Positions 1 to 7,550 of a stretch of DNA of 64,000 bases are shown in pieces. The notes below the pieces were generated by a model. It was not told the origin of the DNA, did not search any database, and was given only the letters and a program-made list of their open reading frames with translations. The position numbers and the translations under genes are program-made. Every line of letters begins with the position of its first letter. Position 1 is the first letter of the stretch. The DNA comes from Pseudacidovorax sp. Lineage in GTDB: Bacteria; Pseudomonadota; Gammaproteobacteria; Burkholderiales; Burkholderiaceae_C. The stretch covers positions 124,001 through 188,000 of the forward strand of contig NZ_JAGOPN010000001.1 in the NCBI RefSeq assembly GCF_017991995.1, written 5' to 3'.

Positions 1-716
1 AGGGCCGGCCGACCTCACGCCTGATGGCGGCCACCCCCTACGAGATCCTGCGCTTCGCCCAGCGTGGCACCGGTCGCACCGAGTACCTCGCGCTGCGCGC
101 GTCGCTGGACCGGCTTCAGTCCACCACGGTGCAGACGTCCATCCGGCAGGCCGGCCGGCGCATGCACCGCTTCTCCTGGATCAACGAGTGGCGCGAGCAC
201 GTGCGGCCCGATGGCCGAAGCGACGGCATCGAGCTGATCCTGCCCGACTGGTTCTATTCCGGGGTGATCGACCACACGCTCGTGCTCACGCTGGACCGCA
301 CCTACTTCCGGCTCACAGGCGGCATAGAGCGCTGGCTCTACCGACTGGTGCGCAAGCACGGCGGACGGCAGCGCAACGGCTGGCGCTTCGAGCTTCGCTA
401 CCTCCACGCCAAGTCTGGCTGCCTGCAGCGCTACCGCGATTTCGCACTGCACCTGCGCGCGCTCGCGCAGCGCCAGGCGCTGCCGGGCTATCGCCTGGCC
501 GTCGAGCGATGCGGGACGCACGAATGGCTCGCCTTCCGGCCAGGGCGTGAGGACGAGTTGTCCACAGATGCCGTGGAAGAAGCTGTGGATGGTGTGGGGA
601 CGGGCTCGGGAGATCGGGGGCGCCAGGCACGGGAGATCGACGGCGCGCGACTCGGGAGATCACCGGCGCCAAACCGCCTGGAAGCCGTGCCCCGCAAGGG
701 TTCGGGCCTTCCTTAA
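1..716 (+). CDS. repA: RepA-type replication initiator, 5'-partial
   Basis: The reading frame is open from the first bases of the window with no upstream stop, so the N-terminus lies outside; 237 residues are visible. Motifs such as SWINEW, ELILPDWFY and YFRLTGGIERWLYRLVRKH are typical of the plasmid replication initiator A family (RPA) carried next to parA in Tn4371-like ICEs. It would bind origin DNA and start replication of the excised element. The last 50 or so residues are low in complexity because they are translated from three 23-bp direct repeats and two DnaA-box-like sites, so the origin appears to lie inside the 3' end of the gene. parA begins 27 bp downstream. The family call is firm; activity as a replicon is inferred. 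Confidence 0.85.
   Translation, partial: GRPTSRLMAATPYEILRFAQRGTGRTEYLALRASLDRLQSTTVQTSIRQAGRRMHRFSWINEWREHVRPDGRSDGIELILPDWFYSGVIDHTLVLTLDRTYFRLTGGIERWLYRLVRKHGGRQRNGWRFELRYLHAKSGCLQRYRDFALHLRALAQRQALPGYRLAVERCGTHEWLAFRPGREDELSTDAVEEAVDGVGTGSGDRGRQAREIDGARLGRSPAPNRLEAVPRKGSGLP
558..592. promoter_or_regulatory. Pair of DnaA-box-like sites
   Basis: ttgtccaca (558-566) and, inverted, tgtggatgg (584-592) each lie close to the DnaA box TTATCCACA and its complement. They sit just upstream of three evenly spaced repeats at the end of repA, as in iteron-type origins. Each differs from consensus by one or two bases, so the role is inferred. Confidence 0.45.
607..675 (+). repeat. Three 23-bp iteron-like direct repeats inside the repA 3' end
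   Basis: The motif cgggagatc recurs at 607, 630 and 653, exactly 23 bp apart, each time followed by a related GC-rich half (gggggcgcc, gacggcgcg, accggcgcc). A strict spacing of about two helical turns, next to DnaA-box-like sites and inside a replication initiator gene, is the layout of RepA-binding iterons. The repeats are visible; the origin function is inferred. Confidence 0.6.
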
Positions 717-743
717 CTTGAATTCATAACAGGGACTAACTGT

Positions 744-1475
744 ATGAATAGAAGAGAGACCGCCGACTTGGCTGCTCAAAAGATGGGCAATGCCGCTGGC
801 GTGGCGGTGCTGGACGAGCCCGCCGTCCGCAGCGGCAAGGTCATTGCGTTGCTGAACCAGAAGGGCGGCGCAGGCAAGACCACACTGTCCACGCACCTGG
901 CCGGTGCCTTCGCCAGGCAGGGCCGGCGCGTCACCTTGATCGACGCCGATCCGCAGGGCTCTGCCCTGGATTGGGCCCAGCGGCGGCACCAGCGCGGCCA
1001 GGATCGGCTCTATGGGGTTTTCGGCCTGGCGCGGGATACGCTGCACCGGGAGGTGCCGCAGATCGCCGCCCAGACCGACCTTGTCGTGATCGACGGGCCG
1101 CCCCGTGTGGCGAGCCTTGCGCGTTCCGGGCTGCTGGCCGTTGACCTGGTGCTGATCCCCGTACAGCCCAGCGCCTACGACGTCTCGGCCACGCAGGAAA
1201 TGGTGTCCTTGATCCAGGAAGCGCAGGTGTTCCGGCCGGGTCTGCGCGCAGCGTTCGTGATCAACCGGCGGGTGGTCGGCACGGTGATCGGGCGCGAGGC
1301 GCGCGCCGCGCTGGCCGATCAACCGTTTGCCACGTTGCGCGCGGACATTGGGCAGCGCATCGCCTTCGCCGACTGCGTGGCGGCCGGCAAGCTGGTGTGG
1401 GAGGTGGCGCGCAAAGGGGCCGCTGCGCGCGAGATCGCGACGCTGGCGGATGCTGTCGGGGAGGCACTTCAATGA
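744..1475 (+). CDS. parA: ParA-family partition ATPase
   Basis: 243 residues. The deviant Walker A motif KGGAGKTT is at residues 40-47 and is followed by LIDADPQGSALDW and a Walker B-like LVVIDGPP stretch, the signature of MinD/ParA ATPases. Such proteins segregate or stabilise low-copy replicons and help maintain excised ICEs. The gene sits 27 bp after repA, and its stop overlaps the start of a small ribbon-helix-helix gene (ATGA), so the two are probably translationally coupled. This repA-parA order is a hallmark of the Tn4371 family. The alternative, a non-partition ParA-like regulator, is less likely in this context. Confidence 0.9.
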   Translation: MNRRETADLAAQKMGNAAGVAVLDEPAVRSGKVIALLNQKGGAGKTTLSTHLAGAFARQGRRVTLIDADPQGSALDWAQRRHQRGQDRLYGVFGLARDTLHREVPQIAAQTDLVVIDGPPRVASLARSGLLAVDLVLIPVQPSAYDVSATQEMVSLIQEAQVFRPGLRAAFVINRRVVGTVIGREARAALADQPFATLRADIGQRIAFADCVAAGKLVWEVARKGAAAREIATLADAVGEALQ

Positions 1476-1735
1476 CGGACGGCGGCGCGCGCCTGCCCTC
1501 GCGGCGGGCCGCCATCGGTCGGCGACCGGCTGCTGACCCGGTGACGGCCTGGGTGCGTCGCGAGCAGCCAGTCGCTGCAGAGGCCAAGGCCACAGTGTTC
1601 ACTGCGCGGCTGACCATTGATGTGACGCCAGCGCTGCGCGGGCGCATCAAGGTCATCGCCTTCCGGCGGGGCCTGACCGTGGCGGACATGCTGCGCGAGT
1701 TGCTCGAAGGCGCCTATCCGGAGGAAGCGGCGTGA
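1472..1735 (+). CDS. Small ribbon-helix-helix-like partner of ParA
   Basis: 87 residues. The start ATG overlaps the parA stop by 4 bp. The C-terminal half (FTARLTIDVTPALRGRIKVI, then RGLTVADMLRELLEGAYPEE) has the beta-helix-helix pattern of a CopG/ParG-type ribbon-helix-helix domain. The N-terminal half is basic and probably disordered. By position and fold it is the centromere-binding partner of ParA, comparable to the genes called parB in this ICE family, though it is not a canonical ParB nuclease-fold protein. A purely regulatory role on the repA-parA operon is possible. Confidence 0.7.
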   Translation: MTDGGARLPSRRAAIGRRPAADPVTAWVRREQPVAAEAKATVFTARLTIDVTPALRGRIKVIAFRRGLTVADMLRELLEGAYPEEAA

Positions 1736-2085
1736 TCGCCGGTTTCGCGTTCAGCGCGATGGCGGAGGCGGTGCATTGCGCGCACCGCCTTGTTGGCGCG
1801 GCGGCCAAGGAGCGGCCGGCGGCCGGATGCCGGGTGCCTGCCTGTGTTCGCAGTGCCTGCGTGCATGCGTCGACGAGCCGCCAGGGCTGCCGCTGCGCCA
1901 GGAAGATGGAACGGGGCTCTGCCAAGTTCCCGGCGCTGTCGTTGTCGATTCAGGTGCCCTGGTCGAGCCCGATGGCCGGCTGCCGAATGGGCTCGGCGCT
2001 GTGTCTGCCGTGTGCGTTCCTCCGCGCGCCGTCGCTGCAGTGGACGCCAGTGGCGGAAGCATTGGCGTGCGAGGGGTGCTCATGA
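1732..2085 (+). CDS. Possible cysteine-rich 117-aa protein between the par genes and traF
   Basis: I do not recognise this reading frame. It starts with GTG overlapping the previous stop (GTGA) and ends with a TGA overlapping the traF start (ATGA). That is the coupling pattern seen at most junctions in the transfer blocks and is the main argument that it is real. The product is small, basic and cysteine-rich, with no clear motif. GC-rich sequence makes spurious open frames common, and a second frame is also open here, so this may instead be non-coding spacer or a decayed gene. Confidence 0.35.
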   Translation: MIAGFAFSAMAEAVHCAHRLVGAAAKERPAAGCRVPACVRSACVHASTSRQGCRCARKMERGSAKFPALSLSIQVPWSSPMAGCRMGSALCLPCAFLRAPSLQWTPVAEALACEGCS

Positions 2086-2606
2086 AGGCCCGAGCAGCCC
2101 GGGTTGCATTTCTCGCTGCCACGCTGCTCGCCGTGACAGTGCTTACGGCGCCGTGTGTGCTGCCGCTTCGCACGCGGATCGTGTTCAACCCGAGCGCGAG
2201 CATGGCGCGGGGCTGGTACCGCGTCGATGCGGTAAGCGCGCCAGGTGCGATGCACGTGGGCAGCCTGGTTTTGGCCCGCTTGCCTGCCTGCGCAGCGGCA
2301 CTCGCGGCGCAGCGTCACTACCTGCCTGCCGGCACGCCGGTGCTCAAGCGGGTTGCGGCGGTGGCGCCTCAGCGCGTGTGCATCGCTCGGCAGCGGGTGT
2401 GGATCGACGCGAGGGCCATGGCGGTCGTGCGGTTGCACGATGGCGCGGGTCGGTCGCTGCCGATCTGGGCGCACTGTGGGCCGCTGGCCGATGGCGAACT
2501 CTTCCTGCTTGGGGACGCGCAGCCGGTGTCGTTCGACAGCCGCTACTTCGGTCCGGTGCGTGTGGATGCCGTGCTCGGTGTCGCGTATCCGCTGTGGACA
2601 TGGTGA
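2082..2606 (+). CDS. traF: TraF-like S26-family signal peptidase
   Basis: 174 residues with one N-terminal membrane segment (residues 7-28), then the S26 peptidase motif NPSASMARGWY, in which Ser40 fits the catalytic serine, and PVLKRVAAV, in which Lys89 fits the general base. TraF proteases of RP4 and Tn4371-like elements mature the TrbC pilin by cyclisation and are needed for mating-pair formation; a TrbC gene is present at 61012. I chose the ATG at 2082 because it precedes the membrane segment and has gaggggt upstream. The gene lies just before the relaxase gene, as in other members of the family. Confidence 0.85.
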   Translation: MKARAARVAFLAATLLAVTVLTAPCVLPLRTRIVFNPSASMARGWYRVDAVSAPGAMHVGSLVLARLPACAAALAAQRHYLPAGTPVLKRVAAVAPQRVCIARQRVWIDARAMAVVRLHDGAGRSLPIWAHCGPLADGELFLLGDAQPVSFDSRYFGPVRVDAVLGVAYPLWTW

Positions 2607-2943
2607 GTGGCATGACTGTGTGTTCAATCGCGCCTCACGGGCGCAGCCAACGCGCTACGAAAGCAGCGCTCGGGCAGTACACCGGCGTGCGAACCGGGAG
2701 CCGTCCTGCGGTAGCGAACGATGCGGCCACATCGTGCCGATATCCGCGTTGTCCTCGCGAGGTCGGCTTGGGTGAGCAGGGGTATCAGTGGTGCAGGGAA
2801 CGGGTTCGGGCTCGAGGGCAAGAGAAAAGGGTCGGCACGTCGGAGGCCGTTTCCTCAGTCTGCACAAGGGTTTGGCGCGGCACTCCGGCGGCATCCTGCG
2901 TGCCGGGCGGGTGCCCCGGGCTGCGCAGCGAGGGGCGGGGGTC
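2607..2943 (+). other. Intergenic region traF-relaxase; candidate oriT
   Basis: 337 bp without a convincing gene, directly upstream of the relaxase. It contains a perfect 6-bp inverted repeat with a 6-nt loop (acgatg/catcgt, 2718-2735). About 20 bp before it is tcctgcggt, which resembles the TCCTG core of IncP-type nic sites. Relaxases often nick close to their own gene, so this is a reasonable place for oriT. No nick site can be proven from sequence. Confidence 0.3.
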
Positions 2944-4911
2944 ATGAGTCGCTCCGACGATGAGCACTTCCGCGTGCGGCCTGGGCCACCGAAGGCGCGT
3001 GGCGGCCCGCGACCGAAGGCCTTCGTGGCGCAAGTGCTGAAGGCGGCTTCGGCCTCCGGCGCCAAGCCCCGACGCACGGCGGGTGGGCGTCCCGCTTCGC
3101 GATTCGGGCGCGGCCGGGTGGCTGCCGGTGCGGCGGGCCGCAGGCTGCCCCCCAACGCACGGCGGGTGGTCGTGAAGTCGCGCTACGTGATGCTGCGGCG
3201 TGCGGGCAAGGCAGGCGTGAGGGCGCATCTGCGCTACATCGAACGCGACGGGGTGCGGCGCGATGGCTCGCCCGGCAGGGCCTATGGCGCAGACTCGGAC
3301 GCGGCCGATCTGGAGGCTTTCGAGGAACGTGGTCGCGGTGATCGCCACCAGTTCCGCTTCATCGTGTCGCCCGAGGACGCGGCCGAGCTGGAGGATCTGC
3401 CCGGCTTCACCCGACGACTGATGGAGCAGATGGCGACCGACCTGGAGACCTCCCTCGATTGGGTGGCGGTCGACCACTGGGACACGGACAACCCGCACAC
3501 CCATGTGGTGCTGCGAGGACGGGTGGGCCGTGGCCGCGATGCGCGGGACCTGGTGATCGCACCGGACTACATCGCGCATGGCATCCGTCTGCGGGCGAGC
3601 GAGATCGCGACCGAGTGGCTGGGCCCACGCACGGAGCGCGAGATCCAGCAGGGCTGGCGGCGAGAGGTCGATCAGGAGCGGCTCACGGGGCTGGATCGGG
3701 AGCTTGTGCAGCGTGGCGGAACAAGCGGTTCCGTCAACCTGCAGTCGGTCACAGATGAGGCGCGTTCCGTGCTGAGCGAGAACCTGTTGCGGTCTCGCCT
3801 GCAGCGGCTCGAGGGACTTGGACTGGCACATCGCGTCGGCCCACAGCGCTGGCAGCTCGGTGTGGGGCTGCAGGACACCTTGGCCGCGATGGGGCGACGG
3901 GGGGACATCGTGCGGACGATGCATCGGGCGATGGCCGGCGAGGCTCGGGAACTGATCACGGACTCAGCCCCTGGCGCGCCAGTCGTGGGCCGGCTGCAGG
4001 CCAAGGGCCTGGACGATGAGCTGCTGGAACGTCCGTATCTGGTGATCGACGGGCTGGATGGCCGCGCCCACTACGTCACGCTGCCGGTGGGCAGCGACCT
4101 GTCTGCCCTACCGGTCGGCGGGATCGTTGCCTGCGGGCCGCCCCAGCTCGGGCGAAGCGCTGACCGCCTGATCCGGGCTGCCAGCACGGACGGACGCTAC
4201 GAGGAAGCCATGCACAGGGCATCCTTGGTGGCCAGCGGGCACGGCGAGCCTGACCAGGTGGTGCAGGCGTGCCGGCGTCGGCTCGAGGTCCTGCGCCGAG
4301 GCGGGGTGGTCACGCGCGTTGGTGAAGGCGTGTGGCACGTGCCTGAGGATCTGGTCGAGCGCGCGCGTGCGCAGGATGCGGCCAGGACGTCAGCGCGGGT
4401 GGTCGAGATTCGCTCGGCGCTGGCCATCGGGCAGCAGGTGGGCGCGGAAGGCGCGACCTGGCTTGATCGGCAGCTGGTGGGCACCGCCTCGACGCAAACG
4501 CCACCCGCCCAGGCCGGCTTCGGGGCGCAGGTGCGGCAGGCGCAGGACGCGCGGTTGCGGGTGCTCGAGTCGCGCGGGCTCGCGGCGCGGCAGGGACAGC
4601 GATGGGTGCTGGCCCGGGATCTGTTGCGGACCCTGACCGCGCGGGAGGTCCAGCGGTCTGGCGAGGACCTCGCTGCGCGCGCGGGACGACTGTGGCGGCC
4701 CGTCAAGGATGGCGAGCGGGTGCGCGGCGTCTACCGCCACGCCGTGCAATTGACCAGCGGGCGCTTTGCCGTGCTCGATGATGGAAAGGCGCTTCGGTTG
4801 GTGCCCTGGCAGCCGGTGATCGAGACCCGGCGCGGTCAGGAACTGAGCGTGATCCTGCGGGGGACTTCCGCCAACTGGGAGGTAGGCCGCGCGCGTGGGC
4901 TCGGTCGCTGA
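2944..4911 (+). CDS. virD2: Conjugative relaxase (VirD2-like, DUF3363 family)
   Basis: 655 residues from the ATG at 2944, preceded by gaggggcgggg; an upstream extension of the frame to about 2788 looks non-coding. The N-terminus is basic (residues 1-75). The nuclease region follows, with HLRYIERDG and the metal-binding three-histidine-type motif DNPHTHVVLRG (His185, His187). The long C-terminal part matches the DUF3363 layout found in Tn4371-type relaxases. The protein should nick oriT, stay attached to the transferred strand and be delivered to the mating channel through the TraG coupling protein. It is the last core gene before the cargo. Confidence 0.9.
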   Translation: MSRSDDEHFRVRPGPPKARGGPRPKAFVAQVLKAASASGAKPRRTAGGRPASRFGRGRVAAGAAGRRLPPNARRVVVKSRYVMLRRAGKAGVRAHLRYIERDGVRRDGSPGRAYGADSDAADLEAFEERGRGDRHQFRFIVSPEDAAELEDLPGFTRRLMEQMATDLETSLDWVAVDHWDTDNPHTHVVLRGRVGRGRDARDLVIAPDYIAHGIRLRASEIATEWLGPRTEREIQQGWRREVDQERLTGLDRELVQRGGTSGSVNLQSVTDEARSVLSENLLRSRLQRLEGLGLAHRVGPQRWQLGVGLQDTLAAMGRRGDIVRTMHRAMAGEARELITDSAPGAPVVGRLQAKGLDDELLERPYLVIDGLDGRAHYVTLPVGSDLSALPVGGIVACGPPQLGRSADRLIRAASTDGRYEEAMHRASLVASGHGEPDQVVQACRRRLEVLRRGGVVTRVGEGVWHVPEDLVERARAQDAARTSARVVEIRSALAIGQQVGAEGATWLDRQLVGTASTQTPPAQAGFGAQVRQAQDARLRVLESRGLAARQGQRWVLARDLLRTLTAREVQRSGEDLAARAGRLWRPVKDGERVRGVYRHAVQLTSGRFAVLDDGKALRLVPWQPVIETRRGQELSVILRGTSANWEVGRARGLGR

Positions 4912-5055
4912 GCGCGCCAATCGCGTTGTTCATGGGGTGGCGTTTGCCGGTGCGTCAGGCACGACTTCGCTGGAGGCGCCTCGCGGGCGCCTGCCGCTCC
5001 AATGGATGGCTGGCGGCCGGGAGCTTGGCGACCCTGCTCATGGTCCTTCAACCCC

Positions 5056-5673
5056 TCAGCCTCGAACCTGGCCATTGGCCGCTACACCCTCTCGCACCGG
5101 CAGCCGGTCGCTGCGCGGCGCGCTCAGCGCGAGGCTGCAGGCGAACAGGTGCTGGCCATCGATGTCCATCGGTGCGCCCAGGTGGGCATAGGCGAACCCC
5201 CCGCGCCTCAGGATTCGCTCGATGGCGACCGGCGAGACGCTGACGAGTTCGCGCGCGCCGTGGTGGCGTGCGTCCTGCATGGCGCGCCGCAGCAGTGCCA
5301 GTGCCGCCGGAGAGCCCAAGGTGTGGCCCGACGCCGGTGCGGACGCCAAGTCGATGGCGGCAAAGCGCGACAGCTCCCAGACATGATCGGCGCGCGGGCA
5401 AGGCTGACGCCCCATCAGTTCGGGGAACACATCTGCGAGCAGATATGGCCCCGTCGTAGGCAGGAGCCGGGCGCAGCCCTGGATGCGACCCTGGGCGTCC
5501 AGGGCGACCACGTGGACCGTCTGCGGTGTGTCGAAGCGGTCCCACTCGGTCCCATCCCGGGCGTCCGGCAGTTTCCATCCCAGGCGCTCCACGAAGACCC
5601 GGTATCGGTAGTGCCCGAGGTCGCGCAGCAGCGCAGTGCCGAGTTCAAGTGCGGTGCCCGTCAAATAGACCAT
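5056..5673 (-). CDS. LuxI-family acyl-homoserine lactone synthase
   Basis: 205 residues, the usual length for LuxI enzymes. The N-terminal YRYRVFVERLGW, the central ARLLPTTGPYLL and VWELSRFAAI, and the C-terminal RRGGFAYAHLG correspond to the conserved blocks that bind S-adenosylmethionine and the acyl carrier protein. The enzyme makes an N-acyl-homoserine lactone signal in the cytoplasm. The ATG at 5673 has a strong ribosome-binding site (GGAGGG) just upstream. A LuxR receptor gene is divergent, 255 bp away, with a lux-box-like palindrome between them. Placement beside the relaxase suggests density-dependent control of cargo or of transfer. The acyl chain length cannot be read from sequence. 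Confidence 0.9.
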   Translation of the reverse strand: MVYLTGTALELGTALLRDLGHYRYRVFVERLGWKLPDARDGTEWDRFDTPQTVHVVALDAQGRIQGCARLLPTTGPYLLADVFPELMGRQPCPRADHVWELSRFAAIDLASAPASGHTLGSPAALALLRRAMQDARHHGARELVSVSPVAIERILRRGGFAYAHLGAPMDIDGQHLFACSLALSAPRSDRLPVREGVAANGQVRG

Positions 5674-5728
5674 GAAGTCCCTCCTGATGATGTCAGGGCA
5701 ATTTCAGAGGGACATGTGGCGCAGAGCT

Positions 5729-5748
5729 ACCTGCTGGATCTGGTAGGT
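5729..5748. promoter_or_regulatory. lux-box-like palindrome upstream of the AHL synthase gene
   Basis: acctgctggatctggtaggt is an imperfect 20-bp dyad with ACCT/AGGT ends, the usual size and end sequence of LuxR-type operators. Its inner edge is 56 bp from the synthase start, in the 255-bp divergent intergenic region, so autoinduction by the neighbouring LuxR protein is likely. Only part of each arm is symmetric. Confidence 0.5.
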
Positions 5749-5928
5749 AGGCAATGCGCCGCTTCTACGGCAGGGGGGGCGCCGGGCGCAGCGGCGTGCC
5801 ATCCGCATAAGCGACTTCAGCGGACAAAGCGCTGCTCACCGGTGGCACACCTGTTGCACAAAGAGTTCAGTTTTCATTAATCTTTTGTCACGGAGCGTTG
5901 TGGTTTCAGAGCAGACAAGGGGATAGAC

Positions 5929-6642
5929 ATGGAGAGATGGGGTGGGGCACTGCTGCAGGCGCTGCATGACAGCGCGTGCGTCGAGCAGGCCTTCGATGCC
6001 GTGGCGGATGCGGCGCAGCAACTGGGCTTTGACCTGTGCGCCTATGGCTACCAGTTCCCGCTCCCGTTCACGCGCAAACGCTGTTACCTGATCAGCAACT
6101 ACGACCCCTCCTGGCGCGCACGGTACGAAGAAGCCGGTTATCTGCGCATCGACCCGACGGTGCTGCACGCCCGTCGGTCCCTGGAGCCGGTGCTGTGGAA
6201 CGACGCCACGTTCAGGCCGGCGGCGCAGCTCTGGGACGAGGCGCGTTCCTTCGGTCTGCGGCATGGGTGGGCGCAGGCGTGTTTCGGACCGGAAGGCGGC
6301 GTCGGTCTGCTTACCCTCGCGCGTGATGTCGAGCCGCTCACGATGTCCGAATTGCGGGCCAAGGAGATGCCGATGCGCTTCCTCGTGAACGTTGCGCACG
6401 GTGCGCTGTCGTCGTGGGTTCTGCGCTTCCCCCCAGGACTTCAGCTTGAACGACTCACGCCTCGGGAGCGAGAAGTGCTGCGGTGGGCCGCCGACGGCAA
6501 GACGTCGAACGATACCGCTCGCCTGCTGTCTTCGTCACCGCACACCGTCGAGTTCCACATGAAGAATGCCGCCCGCAAGATGGGCGCAGGCAGCCGCCCC
6601 GCGGCCACCGCACGGGCGGCCGCGACGGGACTGTTGCGCTGA
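5929..6642 (+). CDS. LuxR-family AHL-responsive regulator
   Basis: 237 residues with the two-domain LuxR layout. The N-terminal autoinducer-binding domain (about 10-165) carries NYDPSWRARYEEAGYLRIDP, which holds the conserved Trp, Tyr and Asp of the ligand pocket. The C-terminal GerE helix-turn-helix (about 172-235) has LTPREREVLRWAADGKTSND and TVEFHMKNAARKMG. It should bind the product of the divergent synthase gene and then a lux box. It probably activates the synthase and may control nearby cargo or transfer genes. Start context: an ATG after gggatagac. Confidence 0.9.
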   Translation: MERWGGALLQALHDSACVEQAFDAVADAAQQLGFDLCAYGYQFPLPFTRKRCYLISNYDPSWRARYEEAGYLRIDPTVLHARRSLEPVLWNDATFRPAAQLWDEARSFGLRHGWAQACFGPEGGVGLLTLARDVEPLTMSELRAKEMPMRFLVNVAHGALSSWVLRFPPGLQLERLTPREREVLRWAADGKTSNDTARLLSSSPHTVEFHMKNAARKMGAGSRPAATARAAATGLLR

Positions 6643-6662
6643 GCGCCGGCGGGTTTGAGCGC

Positions 6663-7550
6663 TCAGGCGGAGTCTGGAGGTCGGCGCAGCGCCACCCCGC
6701 CCGCGGCGGCGATCAGGGCGAGTCCTGCCCAGGTGGCCGCCGATGGCTGCTCGTGCCACACGAGCATGCCGAGCAGCGAGGACCACAGCAGCAGCGTGAA
6801 CCGCAGCGGCATGACGCGGCCCAAATCAGGGCTGCGCAAGGCCTTGACGAGCAGCAGATTCCCGGCAGTGGCACAGAGGGCCGCCGCGGCGAGCCACGCG
6901 GCGTGTTGGAGCTGAACCGGCCGCTCTGGCGTCGTGAATGCCCAGAGTGCCAATCCGGCGACCCACACGGTCGCATTGACCAAGAGGGTCAGCTGCCGGG
7001 GCGACACCGTGGGTGAGAGCCGGCGCGTGCTCAGGTCCCGGCCTGCCAGGCACATCGCACAGGCCAGCGCGGCAACGACGCCCAGGGGGGCAGGAGGCTC
7101 GCTCCGCCAGGGCTGCACGACCAGCCAGGCGCCTGCCAAGCCGATGGCCACGGTGAGCAGCCGTGACCACTGCCACGGCGTCCAGCCGAGGAGGAGGGCG
7201 GTCAGAAGCGTCAGCAGGGGGGCGGTCATGGTCAGGGCGGCGACGACCCCGAGCGGCGCAAGCCCCAGTGCCCATGTCGCGCTGGCGGCCGCAGCGAGCT
7301 CCAGGATGCAGCGCAGCGCGACGGCCGGGCGCAGCATGACGCGGTCCAGCAGGCGCTCGCGGGCCAGCATGATCAGCGCCAGGGACAAGGCCACGGCAAA
7401 GCTGCCGCGCACGGCCAGGATCTGCGCGACGCTCAGGTCCTGAGCGCAGAGCTTCACAAGCGCGTCGTTGCCGGCCCAGCAGCCCATGGCGGCAACCATG
7501 GCGAGGGGCCCGCTCCTCCCCGCCGTTTCAGGCCTCGCCGGCGGGTTCAT
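6663..7550 (-). CDS. EamA-type (DMT superfamily) transporter
   Basis: 295 residues with about ten hydrophobic segments in two EamA repeats, as in drug/metabolite exporters of the inner membrane. The start ATG at 7550 lies inside the end of the aminodeoxychorismate synthase gene (23-bp overlap), so the two are co-transcribed and probably translationally coupled. This suggests export of a product, or protection against one, from the aminodeoxychorismate branch. Substrate cannot be deduced. The C-terminus ends just past the last membrane helix, as usual for the family. Confidence 0.85.
   Translation of the reverse strand: MNPPARPETAGRSGPLAMVAAMGCWAGNDALVKLCAQDLSVAQILAVRGSFAVALSLALIMLARERLLDRVMLRPAVALRCILELAAAASATWALGLAPLGVVAALTMTAPLLTLLTALLLGWTPWQWSRLLTVAIGLAGAWLVVQPWRSEPPAPLGVVAALACAMCLAGRDLSTRRLSPTVSPRQLTLLVNATVWVAGLALWAFTTPERPVQLQHAAWLAAAALCATAGNLLLVKALRSPDLGRVMPLRFTLLLWSSLLGMLVWHEQPSAATWAGLALIAAAGGVALRRPPDSA

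Noticed and set aside
607..675. The 23-bp repeats considered as a CRISPR array
   Set aside because: The repeats are contiguous with no unique spacers, only three units, inside a coding frame and next to DnaA-box-like sites; iterons fit better.
2785..3924. Long open frame opposite the relaxase gene (379 codons)
   Set aside because: Shadow of a well-supported gene in GC-rich DNA; the translation has no recognisable domain.
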